Shown piece by piece: positions 28,501 through 42,008 of a DNA stretch of 64,000 nt; position 1 is the first letter of the stretch, and each line of letters begins with the position of its first letter. Source of the DNA: Hemicentrotus pulcherrimus (lineage: Eukaryota > Echinodermata > Echinoidea > Camarodonta > Strongylocentrotidae). A program made the position numbers and the translations under genes. The notes beneath the pieces are model-generated. The model made no database searches and had not been told where the DNA came from. It saw only the letters and a program-made list of their open reading frames with translations. The stretch lies in NCBI GenBank assembly GCA_003118195.1, contig BEXV01000010.1, positions 996,880 to 1,060,879 on the forward strand, given 5' to 3'.

Positions 28501-28798
28501 TTTGTTTTTTATGACTCCGCCGCCAAAAGTGGTGGAGGAGACAAGTTTTTGGTTCACTATTTTAATGTTTTGATATCTCAGATCCCCAAGTCATCCCTGT
28601 AGACAGACGGACCGTGCAGACAGACGTTGTTGGTCTCAGGAACTCAAGGAAAAACTGCTAGATGTCCACGAGACCGACATTGTCTCATTTGCTGTTGGTC
28701 TCGTGAACTGAACCCTCGTATAACTTTTCTGAATGCCTGCGATATAGACGATAGAACCTTTTCCTAAAGCTAGAAAGCTGGGGCCACTAACAGAAGAA

Positions 28799-28883
28799 AA
28801 AAATATATTTAACAGAAAAGTATATTTAACAGAAAAATATATTTAACAGAAAAATATATTTAACAGAAAAATATATTTAACAG
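28799..28883. repeat. 17-bp tandem repeat, five units
   Basis: Five consecutive 17-bp units of the form AAAAATATATTTAACAG. The second unit differs by one base (AAAAGTATATTTAACAG), the first also differs slightly at its left edge, and the last three are identical. Near-identity implies recent expansion (minisatellite). Confidence 0.95.
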
Positions 28884-31800
28884 AAGAAAACAAAAATAAA
28901 TATATAAGGAGTGCATGCATTATAGCGTGTTTTTTCTTTCTCGTCTTAAAGGTCTTTGGAGGAAAATACAGAGTGAATATTTCTGACAGATACTTTTCTT
29001 ATGTGTTTGTTTGCTGTCTGAAGCTTTGTAGAGGGTCCCTCAATTATAATAGGAGTCGTGACGTCGTAATTTTATTTTATTCTACGTCTCCTTCTTCACG
29101 GTTGTGAACGAAGTAGTGAGATAATTTTGTTCAAAAGAATGAATTATGATCGAAGAGATAATGGGAGCAGGAACTTCCCGTTTCAAATTCGGCCACTAAA
29201 AGCGCAAACGTCCCCCTGAGGTCGCAAACTCTAAATTTTTCATTGCCATATTAGCCGCGGATTTCGTCCACCATCTGGCTGGCAGAAGATATCCCACAAG
29301 TTACTTCTTTTTTCCTATGAAATATTTGTATGCAAATGATTTATTATCTATTAAATAACTTCATTTGTAGCTGGCAAATCATGAAGATCGGGTATCATTT
29401 TAATTTACGAGCAGTTTTGTACACAATGTCATATTTTATTGAAAACTTTACAAAAATCTTATTTAGCTTTTCAAGTTAGCTTTGTATTACAAAGAGGACA
29501 TTACAAGGTGTGGGTAAGAAAAAGTTTTGAAATGGTTGTATTTCATTCCATTGTTTCATGGCAAATAATCAGTTTGGAATAAATATAGATTTAAATTAAA
29601 GTATTGATGTTATGTAATCAAACATTTACGGAAGTTATTGAATGAGTGTCACAAAGTGTGTTAGGCGATTTTTCAAGGCTATCTATGACAAAGGTTAACA
29701 AGTTAGGTTAGAGTGTCAGATCTTTTCCAGTTATTCTGTCATCATACATGATTTTCTCCTTCAATCTGTTGATCTAGAATGTAAAATTAGCACCAAGGAA
29801 AGTCATTTTTAACTTAATATTTCCCCCGTTAATGTGCATAGTTTTCTTGAGCAAATGTGAATTAATAGTATTACGTAATCCGGTAATGAGGTAGACTCAT
29901 GATCATATCCTATGTTGAAAAGTTAGCCAGTCTCAGCGTCGTCTCTCGGCTTCCCAATCGTATCGTGTGAACATGTAGAAGGTACAAACATGTAGAACAT
30001 TCCTCATGGATGGTGTACAAACTCTGTTTCAATCCATTACAAAAATTAATACTTCGTAAGAAAACAAATACCCCCAGATATGACTTGAAATAGGTAGATA
30101 CTCTTCCCTATCACTAATTCGTTCGAAACAAACCTGGCGTGCTGAATTCTGACTGAACATGACGAGCGCCATCATCGTTTACTACAAACATGACCAACTC
30201 TTCAATATTGCACATTCTACTTCAGCTAATGAACCTCCTAATTGTTCTGTCCTATCTAGAATACAATTTTCAGTCCAGTTCAAGAAGTGGGAAGGGACAA
30301 TTTATGTCAGAATCAGTTGAAAATGTATTTTCCCCCAACTTCGTATGATTATATCGTAACTGTGATAAACATTTTTTTTATTGATCTTTTCATTGTTAGA
30401 CTATTATTTTGGCCATCGTGTCTAATTTTGGCCTCTCTGAACCATAAATATTTGTGTTCCAAACTGAAACATAGACGTCCAAAACCGTTTAATCATGTTA
30501 ATCAGTCGATAACATTTGTGCTGCTCTAATGTATGATTGCCTTTTTTTGTATAAGTATCCACCCTAACTACAACAGAACCTGATATGGAAATTTGATTAA
30601 ATTTCAGTTTCATTTCATCATACGTCTTGAGTCTATATACAACTACGTACCACAGGGCACCATATTTTGTGTTTGCACTTTTTGTAGTCCGGGATAAAGT
30701 CGGAATCCTTTCCCCTGTATCATAATTAGCGTGCTGTATCAATTTCATCTGACGGGCATTATTTGGAGGTTCTGTTGACACTAGTGGTTAACACCGTGTT
30801 AATTCTAAAATGACTTCAAGGGGTCTTACACCACGGAGCACTTTCAGTTGACGCCATTGAGGTTGAAACACACGCCTCCAGCTACTACTCTACTGAAAGT
30901 TTTCCCATTATTGGCTCATTCTCTTTTTCTAGCCAACTCTTCGTTCTCTGGTTGCACGCAAGTCGATTTAACAGTATTACACGGCTATAATGATGATATA
31001 ATAATCGTACTTATGGACGTTAATTACACAGACATTATCAAATGTTAGTCATATGTATTAAACATGCTGATTGAACTTAAATTAAGATTTAATAAAAATT
31101 CATTCATTATGATATGAATATGTTTCTTGATTGTGTTGCCTAAAATTGCGTTTGCTTGGTATATTTTATCAAAAATGATTTAATTGAATTCCACAGCCTG
31201 ATCTCGTCCTAATATAGCACTTGTATTTAAAACCATTGTTTGTTTGATCAAATCCGAAAACATCTAAATAAGATAAGTGTGAAAAATAGGCCTATAGGAA
31301 AGAACATACCTTGTTTCTTTTCCACACTTGACTCTCAAGCAATGTAGGACCCAATTTCTCATCCAAAGACTCGATAGGTCAAATACAATGACACACCCTT
31401 AAAAGTTTAGTTCACAGCGGTCATCGCACTCGAATCCTTTCTCCCCTAAAGTGGACAAAACAAACAAGAGTTACACACCCACACCCACACTCATATACAC
31501 TATAGGCTTTTCCTCCATAAACTTGGATATCTTTCTTTACGTCCCTCAATCTTTTAAACGGTCCGCAGACATCACAAAAGAACAACTTTTCATACTGCTA
31601 AAAATATGCAACTAGGGCGGCGTTTGACCGTTTACTTCTTTTCTCTCCTTTTTCTCTTTCTCTCCCTCTTTCTTTTGCTAAATCCAAGTTGCCAAATTTT
31701 GTTAAAGCTCTTTTTCTTCCTTATTCATGTAGAGACCAGAGCAATCAGTTGGCGTGGTTATTTTGCGGGCAAAACACTGCCATTGAACTCGACATGCTCT

Positions 31801-32725
31801 GCAAAATAGTGCCAGACTATTATTTGGAACCTGGCACGAACAATGCTACAAACCGCTTTGTTGTATTATTTCAATATTATCCCTAAAGCGGTTTCCTTTG
31901 CCATGCCGACATTAACTTTATATCGTGATCCCTCTTTTCTAAATTTCTTTTCTTTTTCTTTTTGCTCATGAAGTCATATTTTAGTGTTTTTGTCAGAACT
32001 TTAATCCAGTTGATTTGTCGTCGTTTTCCAAGGATATTGTAACTCCAGTTCTCTTTCCTTTGTATGCGAGGGTTTTTCTTTTATTTGTACTCTATGAATT
32101 GAAAACAGTATAAAGCAGTTTCAATGCCCCTTTTTGTGGTACCTTATCGCGTATATCTTACTTTTACAGACTGCTTATTTAAGGCAATGAATTAGTAAGA
32201 CAACGCGATCAATATTGCTGACAGTTTTCGTTTGGATTGGAAATTCGGCCTATTGACAACAAATCTAAAAGCTTATATATTCCGTTGGTGGTCTTGCTTC
32301 ATACAAAAATGTAAGATTAAATGTTGTTCTTCCATTAAAGTACTCTCTTTTGACTAGTTATACAATTGAATTCTAAACTATGTTCACACTCTTACTCACT
32401 CGCCATTTTTTTTACCTGTTTCTATATTTGGGTTTGAATTGGTGAGGAAAACGAATTAAAAGATCGAAGGAGACGACCTCTAAAGTGAATCAATTGAGCG
32501 GAATTCAGTTTGCCTTCTCTTTTGTGTCGTGGTGGGAAAGTATTTTCCGGTTGCCCGGCTGGGCGTCCGTCCTAATCATGAGATGAAGATGGAAAGTTGA
32601 CTATTCCTCCTCAAAAGTTGGCCTGACAGAATGCACAGCTTGAGATCAGATGGGGAAATGAGAAGAAGGTGGAAGAAAATAGTATCATGGTACACCAGAG
32701 ATAGGCTAGGGTACAAGATGGTGTA

Positions 32726-32777
32726 AGAGAGAGAGAGAGAGGGAAGGAAAAGGAAGGGAAGGGAGGTGGTGAGGGCA
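32726..32777. repeat. AG microsatellite and purine tract
   Basis: Perfect AG repeat at 32726-32742 continuing as a GGAAGG-rich purine tract. Simple-sequence DNA. Confidence 0.85.
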
Positions 32778-33289
32778 GAGGATGGATGTGTGGTGGATTT
32801 AAAAAAAAAATATCAAAAAATAGGTTGGCTTTTGAGTACTTATAAAGCCACTAAAAACTTTCAGGACTACTCATGAATCTAATTAGATTATAGCTCAAAT
32901 TCAAATACAAAGGTTTTCTATGCTAGAAGAATATGAATTTCGACTTTCTTTGACAGTATTAATATGTATGTTTTATTCCAAATGTTTGTGGTTGACATAT
33001 TTGAATGAGCGGCCGTTCCTCTCGGCTCGATACTTCGCAACTTTTCCTTCTTTCAATGGCATCAGATATATCCAGATGTCCCAATACCCCAACTTGCGTA
33101 TTAAGTACTCGTACGTTTCTTTTAACCAAAAGGCAATTTACTTAATTTTACCTTCTTCATTTGATTCGTCCTTGAAACATACTATTACTATAGTCGTGCC
33201 TATATTTCACGCTCTTTATATTCGAAATACATGTGTATTTTCCCCCATGTAAAAAATTACAAGGGTAAGCCTTGTTGTAGTAAAGGTTC

Positions 33290-33490
33290 CTTACCCGGAA
33301 CGGTACCCGGAAGCGAGGGGAAAAAGTGGTCTGTGATCGTTTACCGCTGTTCTTACAACTTTAAACTCAACAGCAAAACTTGCCAGCGGGCACTGACCTG
33401 TTTCGGTCGCTCTGGCGTCGGCGCCATACAAACCAGCAACCGTACACCGCCGAATCGCCCTATCGCTTTCTGCAATTCACCCGGTTTGTT
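33290..33490. promoter_or_regulatory. CpG-rich patch, candidate cis-regulatory element
   Basis: About 200 bp of GC-rich, CpG-rich unique sequence between AT-rich flanks, including GGTACCCGGAAGCG and GGCGTCGGCGCC. It lies in an open plus-strand frame of 101 codons (33231-33536), but the predicted peptide resembles no family I know. The two readings are an isolated regulatory island or an unrecognised exon. Confidence 0.25.
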
Positions 33491-36005
33491 TGGTTATAAG
33501 AAAATATCAATGTTTGCATCGATCGTATCTGTCTAGGGTGCTGTATACATTTCATCATCACTTGGAGGGGGGGGGGTACACTCTCTTCTGACTTAATCTG
33601 GGTTTCGACTAATTAAATGTAGTGGCGTGTGCTTCTAATCCAGTCATGGTATAGCAGAAACTTGAAATAAGAACCCATTGAAGATGCTACTTATGTTAAA
33701 GTAAGATCTTAGATTAAATGGGACCAATATTGGCAGAATTAATTTTCGTTTCTTTCATTTTCCACTGATTTGTCATCTTCAATAATTGAAACCTTTTGAA
33801 AAACCCGTGTTGCCTTGTTGGGTAATGCATGGTTAAATAAGTAAAATGCAATGCAATGCCACACAATCTGTCTAACAGGCTTGCGTTATTTATTTTTCTT
33901 GATTATTAAAGAATCCACAGAAGAAGAATGAATATTATCATAGTAAAATATAAACCCTCCTGAAAACTTGGAAAACCCCTTACAATTTGACATCATAAAC
34001 ACACACACACAAAAAAAAACAATCCTTTAGGATAACGACACCGATAAATTAAAAAAAAATACAGTTTCTATAATCTGCTTTTGTTACAAATAACGGCAGG
34101 AAATGTGTATTAGTGCCGATAAACCCGCCAAAATCACTATCGCACTGAGCGTAACATACACATCATTCAAACTTTATATTATGTGGCTTTATACAATTCG
34201 GATCAGATATTGGTATAATATAATTATGTGGTGTAACTATGGATAATTGGAGTGGTAATGTATTCTATTTTTGGTTTGTGATAGATGGAGGATGGTTATT
34301 TTGTCGATACAGTGTGTGGATATGGTGTGTGTGTGTTTGTGTGTGGTCGCATGTGTACCATCTGTAAAAGCACCTGTTTCTTGACTGTTCACTGGTTCTA
34401 GTGGTGGTAAGAGTGCCCAATGTCAGTATACATGAAGGTTATTATTATATGTGAGGTGGCTGAGTGACAAAAGTTAAAGTGGGTCAGTGGAGCTTGATAA
34501 AGATTTCTTCATGTGACGCTTATAATGTTATGCTTCACATTAAATTTGTTTTAGTAATTACTAATCAGCAATTATATCAGTACTTTGTATCGTTTTGTGT
34601 GTTTTTTTTTCACACGCATTTAGCCTTAAAACTTTTAATCAATACATATATCAAATTTGAATATTAATGAATATGAATGAATATGAAATTTTAAAAACTT
34701 TCATGAAAATGATTCTACTAAACTTGAGAAATGAATGATAGAAAGCTACATAATGAATATATATACATATAACATTAATTTTTAATTCAGCTAAGTAGGC
34801 ACGAGACCCTTCTTTAGATTGAAATGTGAAACGGCGTTGCAAAACTTGAGTAACAGTACCTGGTATAATTATATCGATAAAACGTTACAAACTTGTTCCA
34901 TATTGATTTATATTAAACAAAAATTATGTCATCCTCATCCTATGCATCAAAATCCCTGGTGGAAATATGGAAAACAGGCGAGTGCCATAAATGACAGGAG
35001 ATCGGAGGATCATGACAGTAGTGTACTTTAGGGTGTTTTTCTGACTAACTTGCTGCCTCTCTGTCATCGCGTTGACATTATGTCCTGGAGTGATAAGGGG
35101 AAGTCTGCAGTTGATTTTCGCGCTTGTTGAAATGTAATATTTCCCTTCTTCATATCATATCCCTTCCCGCAGAACCCAAAGCTGTCAGGGAGAGGAAACA
35201 ATGGCATTGCGTCCACGGCTTCACATCTTCACATCACCATCAACGTCGTTCTCATTGCCAGCAGTGATTGTTTACAAATAGCAGACGCATTATGTATTTC
35301 CTACACGCACTGCAAATAGGCCTTGGTTATGGGAAGTTTCTCCGCGTTTGAGAAACTTCACAAAGTCTTAATAACGAAGGGAAAGATGTATAAAAACAAA
35401 TCAAAACAAGGCAAAGGAAACGGCACATTTTGCTCCTTTCTAACAACCGTCTTTTTTCAATCTCTTCTAGGTTTTTTAGGGGGAAACCCATTTCTTGTAG
35501 GCAAACACTAGCGGAATTATCCTGCCAGGAAGAAAATAGTTTTGTTTCCCTCTTATTCTTTTACTTTCAGCTCGTGGGAAAAATTGATCTACCTGCATTC
35601 TGTTTTATCCGATATAAGCTCTTGATCTGAATTGCATGAATAATAAAGCGTGACTGATCTACCCCGGAGTAGTGCTAATACAAAAAGCCATAGGACACTT
35701 GCCGTTAGGTGGAGTAGATCTATATAGGGAGGAGAATTTGAAGGGGAAAAAAGATAACGGAGTGAGATCTCCTATTTTATCCCCTAAACTAAGAAATATC
35801 GAGTTTCTGACGTTACTGCCATATCGAATTGCCATGGGAAATAAATAATTTTTACATAACATCTTTTGAGTGTATTATATATACGTATATAAATATATCT
35901 TCAAGCTTACTGAAGTAATGTTAATTGCAAAATCTGTTTCCAAATGCATTAAGTAAATCATACATTTATTTATTGCATTAATAATATCGTAAGTAATTTT
36001 CAGGT

Positions 36006-36175
36006 ACTAAATAGAGACCTTTGAAAATGATCGAACCTCTAGAACCTACTCTCTTCCTGAATTGTTCATTCTATTCTGTTCTCTGAAACTACTAAATAGA
36101 GACCTTTGAAAATGATTGAACCTCTAGAACCTATTCTCTCCCTGAATTGTTCATTCTATGCTGTTCTCTAAAACT
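36006..36175. repeat. 85-bp tandem duplication, two units
   Basis: Two adjacent 85-bp units, 36006-36090 and 36091-36175, each beginning ACTAAATAGAGACC. They differ at only a handful of positions. Direct head-to-tail duplication without recognisable terminal inverted repeats. Confidence 0.95.
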
Positions 36176-38422
36176 AATTCACAATTTGTGCAAGTATTTT
36201 GTATCAATTTTCATTGAATGGCACACACAAAAATTAGATGAAGTACTTTATTTTAAAGATAGAGTACCGCCTTGAATAGCATGCTTACCTAATTATTTAC
36301 TTTTTAAAGTACATTAAAGGGATTTACGCAATAGAATACACCATAAAGCTCAAGTTGATGGTCTTATTTTTAGAACAGTTGTCGACACCACACAAACACA
36401 CTGCAGCCTTTTGAATTCAGGAAACCTTTAACTTTCTATCCCTGGCGGCTTCTGTCTTTTCACTTCTCTTGTGTTTTAATCGATGATGATCATTGGCTTA
36501 ACTTTGACATTTCGCATCATTACCCTCATCATGTTGAAGAGCATCTTGTCAATTCGTTAAGAGTTTATAGCGAGTAAAGCGATTACCCATCACTGGTATC
36601 ATATTTCATCACTGTTTTATAATGCCAGTAGTATACAGTAAACAAGGTCTGGTGATCAAAAGAGTTGATAACGGGTGTAGTGTTGTTTTGTTTTGTTTTT
36701 TTTTTTTTTTTTACATCAGTAGAAATGGCTTGAAAAAGTACAAGATTATCCGAAATAACCTTTCACGTTTGAGTCGTAGTTGCATGCATCGAGAGCAATG
36801 TTGCGCCATTACGTGAATCCATGCAATGCCATAACTTGTGCACATCTGTATAGGAATTTCGATAGAATGGCGAATACTCGAGCGAATTCTATTTCATTCA
36901 TTTTCTCAATCTACAGTGACGACTAGATTATCAGATATTTTGTTCCATGTGCTTTTGTAAAAGCCCAAGAAATTGCCAAGGTTCACTTGGTTTACTTAGT
37001 TAGAGTGGACTTGTTTTTAACCAGTCTTCAACATTGATGAAGATATCACGATATTTCCTCTAACTATTTTCGAGTGTTCAATATATTTGCCAGGAGAAAC
37101 GCCTGGCTTGCGACTGAAATGGGTTAAGACCTGCAATGTATCTTGAAGAAAAAAAAATAGTAAAGTCTCCAATTAATTTGACCTGAGATCCATAGGATCA
37201 TATCCTGCATCGGCTATTTTTGTCTTGTTTCTTCGATAGTTTTTGGAACTACAGTATTGTCTATATCTGCCTTGCTCTCCTGTTTGTTATTAATGACGTC
37301 ATGTACACTGATAATATGTCTTCCCGTCGAAACGAGTAATCGTCTTCATATCATCATAGTAACCGTTGCTGGGGGTTTTCCTTGTATTCTTTTATGTTTT
37401 GTTTGAAATTTTAATTCATTTTCTTCTCCGCTTTGGTTCCGAGTTCAGCCCATACTTTCGTAACAAAAACATGTTCATGATCTGCGTTCATATTTTTACT
37501 CATAATGGCATTATTGTCTCAGTACCATGTTGAATCGTTTTCATAGTATAGCCACCTCCCCCCTCTCTCTTTCTCAATCTCATATCAAATTGTATCAGGT
37601 CTATCTTCTTCCAAACTGCAGGTTTCTACGTCTTCTGTAGTTGCTCTCTCTCTCTCCGACTATCATTCTATCATTCCATTGTCTGTTAAAGTTCGTCTTG
37701 CGTCTGGTCTGGGGGTTGTTTACAGCCTGTGGATGCTATGCGTAATTGAAAGTACAGCTGATGATACCGTCGATGCGATAGGTCAGCGAAACTCTCAGTT
37801 TAGATCTTCAACCAGCCTGATACCATTTAAACGCGTGAGTCAGAGGACAAAAACTTCCTCCTAACCTTTCTTTCTTTCGACCAGGGAGAACTCTTCCAAA
37901 GTAATAGGCGTTTTCCACCCGAAAGAGTTTTCAATCGGTATATAAAACATGACGTTACTCGTTAGTGAATGTATTCTAACGGAACATTTTTTCTGATTTT
38001 TAACAAAAAAGTTGTTGATAATTTGATGCCGCTGTAATGAACTAAAATACATTTGCCACGTATTGGATATTTCCCCTTTAATGGCGAAGTGTAACATGTA
38101 GAATGTTCTTTTTCGTAGAGAATTATTAAGTATTTCTAAAGACTGAATAATCCGTACATCAAATATTTAGTCGCGAATAGCAAACAATATAATTTCATCG
38201 GTAAAGTTGAATCAACCAATGTCTCCTACTTCTTAAAATTCAATTCCATTGCCATTGATAATAGCCTGGAAATCAAGCAGAATCTACTAAGATTTTCGAA
38301 AGAGAGAGAGAGAGAGAGATCATGTATTTATCGATGAAATCGATTCGTCAATTAAATAGTCTGAAATCGCTATCCGTTAAGAATGTTAACTGAAATATGA
38401 TCATACACAACTTTCCCGTAAG
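36176..38422. other. Gene-free interval
   Basis: AT-rich DNA with a poly-T run near 36695-36712, a CT-rich tract near 37560-37660 and an AG microsatellite at 38300-38319. An open frame at 37679-37864 has no recognisable motif. No gene is supported. Confidence 0.6.
38300..38319. repeat. AG microsatellite
   Basis: Perfect AG dinucleotide repeat of about ten units, about 100 bp left of the second MITE-like copy. Confidence 0.85.
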
Positions 38423-38804
38423 TTAAAGGAAAAGACCAGTATTGGAAACGCCCCAATTTCAAAAAATGAAATGGAAGCTCTCATTACCAATCATGTTAAA
38501 GAATATGTTTTGACTAATCCATGCATGATGATAAAAAATTTGCCTGGAAACCGCCTATACTAATTCATATATTTGGTAAATTTGTTTCTCTCATGGTCAG
38601 TGAGAGGTATATAGGATAGTCCCATATACATCTTTCTGTGTATAGTGCTTGTAACTTTACGAAGAATGGGACAAATTTCTTATCATTTTGATGATTCCAG
38701 ATCCTTGCAGATGCTAGATGCCAGATGATCAACCTTTTCTGATAGATTCCACAACGTTTCTTTCACAATGCAATCGCATGACCATAACTGGTCTTTACCT
38801 TTAA
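38423..38804 (+). mobile_element. MITE-like element, copy 2
   Basis: Same family and orientation as the element at 3953-4328. The left end reads AGGAAAAGACCAGTATTGG (one substitution against copy 1) at 38427, and the right end reads ACTGGTCTTTACCT at 38787-38800. TTAA flanks both sides (38423-38426 and 38801-38804). The interior aligns with copy 1 throughout, with scattered substitutions and small indels (more than 90 percent alike by eye). Non-autonomous with no coding capacity. A CT-rich tract begins shortly to its right. Confidence 0.85.
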
Positions 38805-41800
38805 CCTTGGTAACTCTATTGTGGATGATTCTCTTACTCTTTCTCCCCTCTCTCACTCTCTCTCCTTCCCACCCACCCCCTTCACTAGCTTCGATTGTAT
38901 TTCTTTTAACTTAATATCAATCCCTCCATGCCTGTCTCCGTGCCTCTGCCTTTTGATTTTTTTACTTTCTTTCCGTCGTCATGTTAAAGACAAGACAAGA
39001 AGGGTCTTCAAAAGCATCCTTGGATGGCGTCCTTACGCCACGTCGTAGCCAAATGCTCCATGCTATGTTACAATTAACAAACCCAGTTAAGTAGACAGCA
39101 GCTCATCTCATTATGTTCCTTCTATATGTTAGCCTATATCTTTCATGCTGTCTAGTAGGTCCATGTCACGCCTAAACACCACTTATATTTAGGAGGCTGT
39201 ATGGATTGAAAACATAAAACATGAATACTGCTGGTAAAATGCATACCGCTTGTGAGTCGAAACAGAAATTGGCTCCATGTACAAATCTGAGTTAAATAAA
39301 TGCCATAATTGACCATGAATGTCGGTTTTACTACACAATCTTCATGGTATGATGTTCTTTCGTCAGAATTATCGAGAAAATTAGCTTATACATCTTAAAG
39401 ACGTGATGCGTATGTCATCTTGATGTTAATGCGATGAGCAAGACAGTTTGCTTGACTACAACCATGGGCGTTGTCAGACTACAAGCACTGCATTTACGGT
39501 TCGAAAGAATCCGTTTTAATGCCAATCGTACATGGATTTGTCATCGGTTTTAATTTGTCAAGTATAGCACTACAAACAACAATGTTCTACGTTAAACTGC
39601 GCAAAGTATGACAATATTATGTTGTTCATCCAGGTGAAATTGTAATAAATCGTGATTATTTTTGTTCTCTTTCTTTTTTAATTCTTATTTTTGTGTGAAT
39701 AATAATGTTCAAAAATTGAAATACTACGATATTTGCAAGACCCACTCTGTATTTGATCAAAGGTGCACTCCAAGCCCACCCCTACACCTTATCATTGTTG
39801 AGAAGAATTTGAATTATGCTTTTGTCATGCTTGTATTTAGCCGAAAGCTATTCACTTCGATATTTCCCCAAAAAATAATTACTTGTAAATATTTAAAGTG
39901 TATTTACATACAGTTACATGGCTTAACCCAAAATTCTTTTCATGCGTAACGTCTTGTAATGTGATGAACAAATATGATAGTCTGTATTCTTATTGCCCGT
40001 GGACTTCAGTGGCCTGGAAACGCAAGGAACTCATTCTTACAAAAGAAAATGGTCATCCAAGACCACGTGTTGTAATCTTTCTTGGCGTTAGATTTTTTTT
40101 TAGGCGTATGGAATGAAACTTAAGTGAGATAAATCTGTTTTATTTTCTTGCTTTTAAGCCGAATTTATTTCAGATTATTACCACAATGCGTGGACACGTG
40201 GAAGACGGATATAAATTATAACATTTGCCAATCATATGCAGCGAGAGTGGTGAGTGATCCATCTTCATGAATTCTTGCTCCCAGACACGGAGAAGTTTCC
40301 AGTGCGACTGACGGAGGGCTATATTGAGATGGACAGGGCAAAATGAGAGACAAAATGCATCTTTTTTTTACCCAGCGAAAGAATGGAGGGTTAGAGGGGG
40401 CATAAGCGATTGCTAATCACAAAATGCGCTTTGGAAAATGTAAATGAATGAATTCATCAAGTCTTAACATTGGGCGCGTCTTATTCCAAGCGTCTCCGTG
40501 TTTTCTTTTTGTCTTGAGTGAGATCCGAAACCAAATTCTTAACTTAGTGCCTGCCAACAAGAAGTATCAGGAGGCGAAGTGAAGTTGATGGCTGAAATAT
40601 AAAGTGTATGAGTATTATGAGATAAGCAGTGATTGATGTAATGTTAGATACATTTGATTAGGAGAGAGAGCATCTCCAAATTCGCGATGATAATTCGGGG
40701 AATGGGTATTCAATTATGATTTCAAATTATGATTTATGATCCTCTCGGATGCTCACAATGATTAAGACGTTGAAGATGAGATAACCTCTCAAGAAATAGG
40801 CATGAACACACAGCACGCACCCACACAAACTTGACAACCACCGATAATGTTCAAAATATGTCTCCTATCTTATCAACAACATGATGGGTCTCAATGTTAG
40901 AAATATATGAATAGGTATCTGGAAGTACAATATCTTTGCTTTGATTGAAATGATTTAGGTGTAATTATATAACTTTAGATTTGAATATGGTAATGTTGAT
41001 ATTATTTTTGTAAATATCGTTCCATATAATTATGAAAATTATTAAATCAAGGCTTATTAGTTGATTGTATGGGAAATGGTTAGGATTGTGTAGAAACTAC
41101 GCGCCGTGAACTTTTTGTACATTTAGGTAATTTGTGTCGTTAACAAAGATTATCTCAGTTTAGTGTACCAGATGATATACGTATAAATTGTGTAACAAGT
41201 GAGGGGAATTTTAATTGTTATCACGTATTATCTGTTATGGTGAGAGCTTGGGCAAAGAAAATAGGGGAAAGTATGGTGTTAATGAGAGGTAAGATAGTTA
41301 TTTTAAGATGCTTTTAAAGGCATCAGCTGTTCCGTGATTTATCAGACAATGAGAAAAAATATCGGGAAGATAATGCAGTAAGCCCTATTACGCATCATGG
41401 AATTTAAGAAGATTTATTCTCTGAATAGGAAGACGAGCTTCTTAATTGTAAACGGTTGAGTTCCCTGATTAATGAAAGAGCGATGTCTCCTCCGCGGCTA
41501 CTGCTATACTCATTAAATTAACCCTAGTATCCCCCTCCAACGAGCGACAATCGTGTGCTATGAGACTCGTTATTAGCTCCTCTCCCGCAGAGCGAGCACC
41601 AGCGGGATACAACCATGGCTACCAGCCGCGGCGAGCCCGTAGAAGACTTCTTAAAGATCTGATCGTCGGGCATTGAGCTTGGTGGAATCGTATGTGCGCC
41701 AATTCGAGGACCATGGCGGGTGAGCGCGCGTTTTTCGATGTGTATGAGGTATACCCACACACTCATATTATATGTATTACGACCAATCACACGAGTTGCT

Positions 41801-42008
41801 GGATGGTGATGTCGGCTTATCTGATGGTTTAAAAAAAAATTACATCTCCATGTCTTGAAAAAACGTTAATGTAAAATCGAGGGAGGGTGGTGGATGGATG
41901 TGTGTGTGTGTGTTGGGAGGAGTTTTTACCATTATATAAACTTTTTTAAAAATTAGTACAAAACGTACCTCCACAATTTTATACTGAAATAGCCTTTTTT
42001 GAATGTTT
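38805..42008. other. Gene-free interval with a CpG-rich patch
   Basis: No recognisable gene. A CT-rich tract lies at about 38825-38890. AT-rich unique DNA follows to about 41470, then a marked CpG-rich patch at 41470-41780, and a short TG microsatellite near 41898-41914. Confidence 0.6.
41470..41780. promoter_or_regulatory. CpG-rich patch with homeodomain-type words, candidate cis-regulatory element
   Basis: About 300 bp of CpG-rich unique sequence. It opens with CCTGATTAATGAAAG and ACTCATTAAATTAAC (homeodomain-type ATTA cores) and continues with CGCGGCTAC, CCGCGGCGAGCC and GAGCGCGCG. The minus-strand open frame across it (88 codons) matches no family I know. It lies about 10 kb downstream of the MAB21L 3' end. 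Enhancer function is inferred only from composition and isolation. Confidence 0.3.

Larger units (their letters stand above)
6027..28798. other. Long gene-free interval with simple repeats and CpG-rich patches
   Basis: No protein family could be recognised in this stretch of about 22.8 kb. The longest open frames (minus 18973-19422, 149 codons; plus 23542-24066, 174 codons; minus 9869-10306, 145 codons) have no recognisable motif and are compatible with chance in AT-rich DNA. GC- and CpG-richer islands stand out at about 6690-6870, 8085-8230, 11985-12120, 12990-13080, 16240-16510, 18490-18650, 22080-22160 and 24350-24460. Pyrimidine and CA microsatellites occur at 9049-9345 and 9630-9745. A perfect 8-bp hairpin (TTGACCAC, 5-nt loop, GTGGTCAA) lies at 21608-21628. 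A short imperfect repeat built on CTGGTCCAC lies at about 24697-24744. Confidence 0.6.
28884..36005. other. Gene-free interval
   Basis: AT-rich DNA without a recognisable gene. It holds an AG tract at about 32726-32777, a GT microsatellite at about 34325-34345, CA-rich words near 31473-31500, and a conspicuous CpG-rich patch at 33290-33490. Open frames of about 100-120 codons (for example minus 30422-30781 and plus 32920-33252) show no motif or family resemblance. Confidence 0.6.

Noticed and set aside
28799..28883. Regular short repeats considered as a CRISPR-like array
   Set aside because: The 17-bp units are directly adjacent with no spacers, and the genome is animal.
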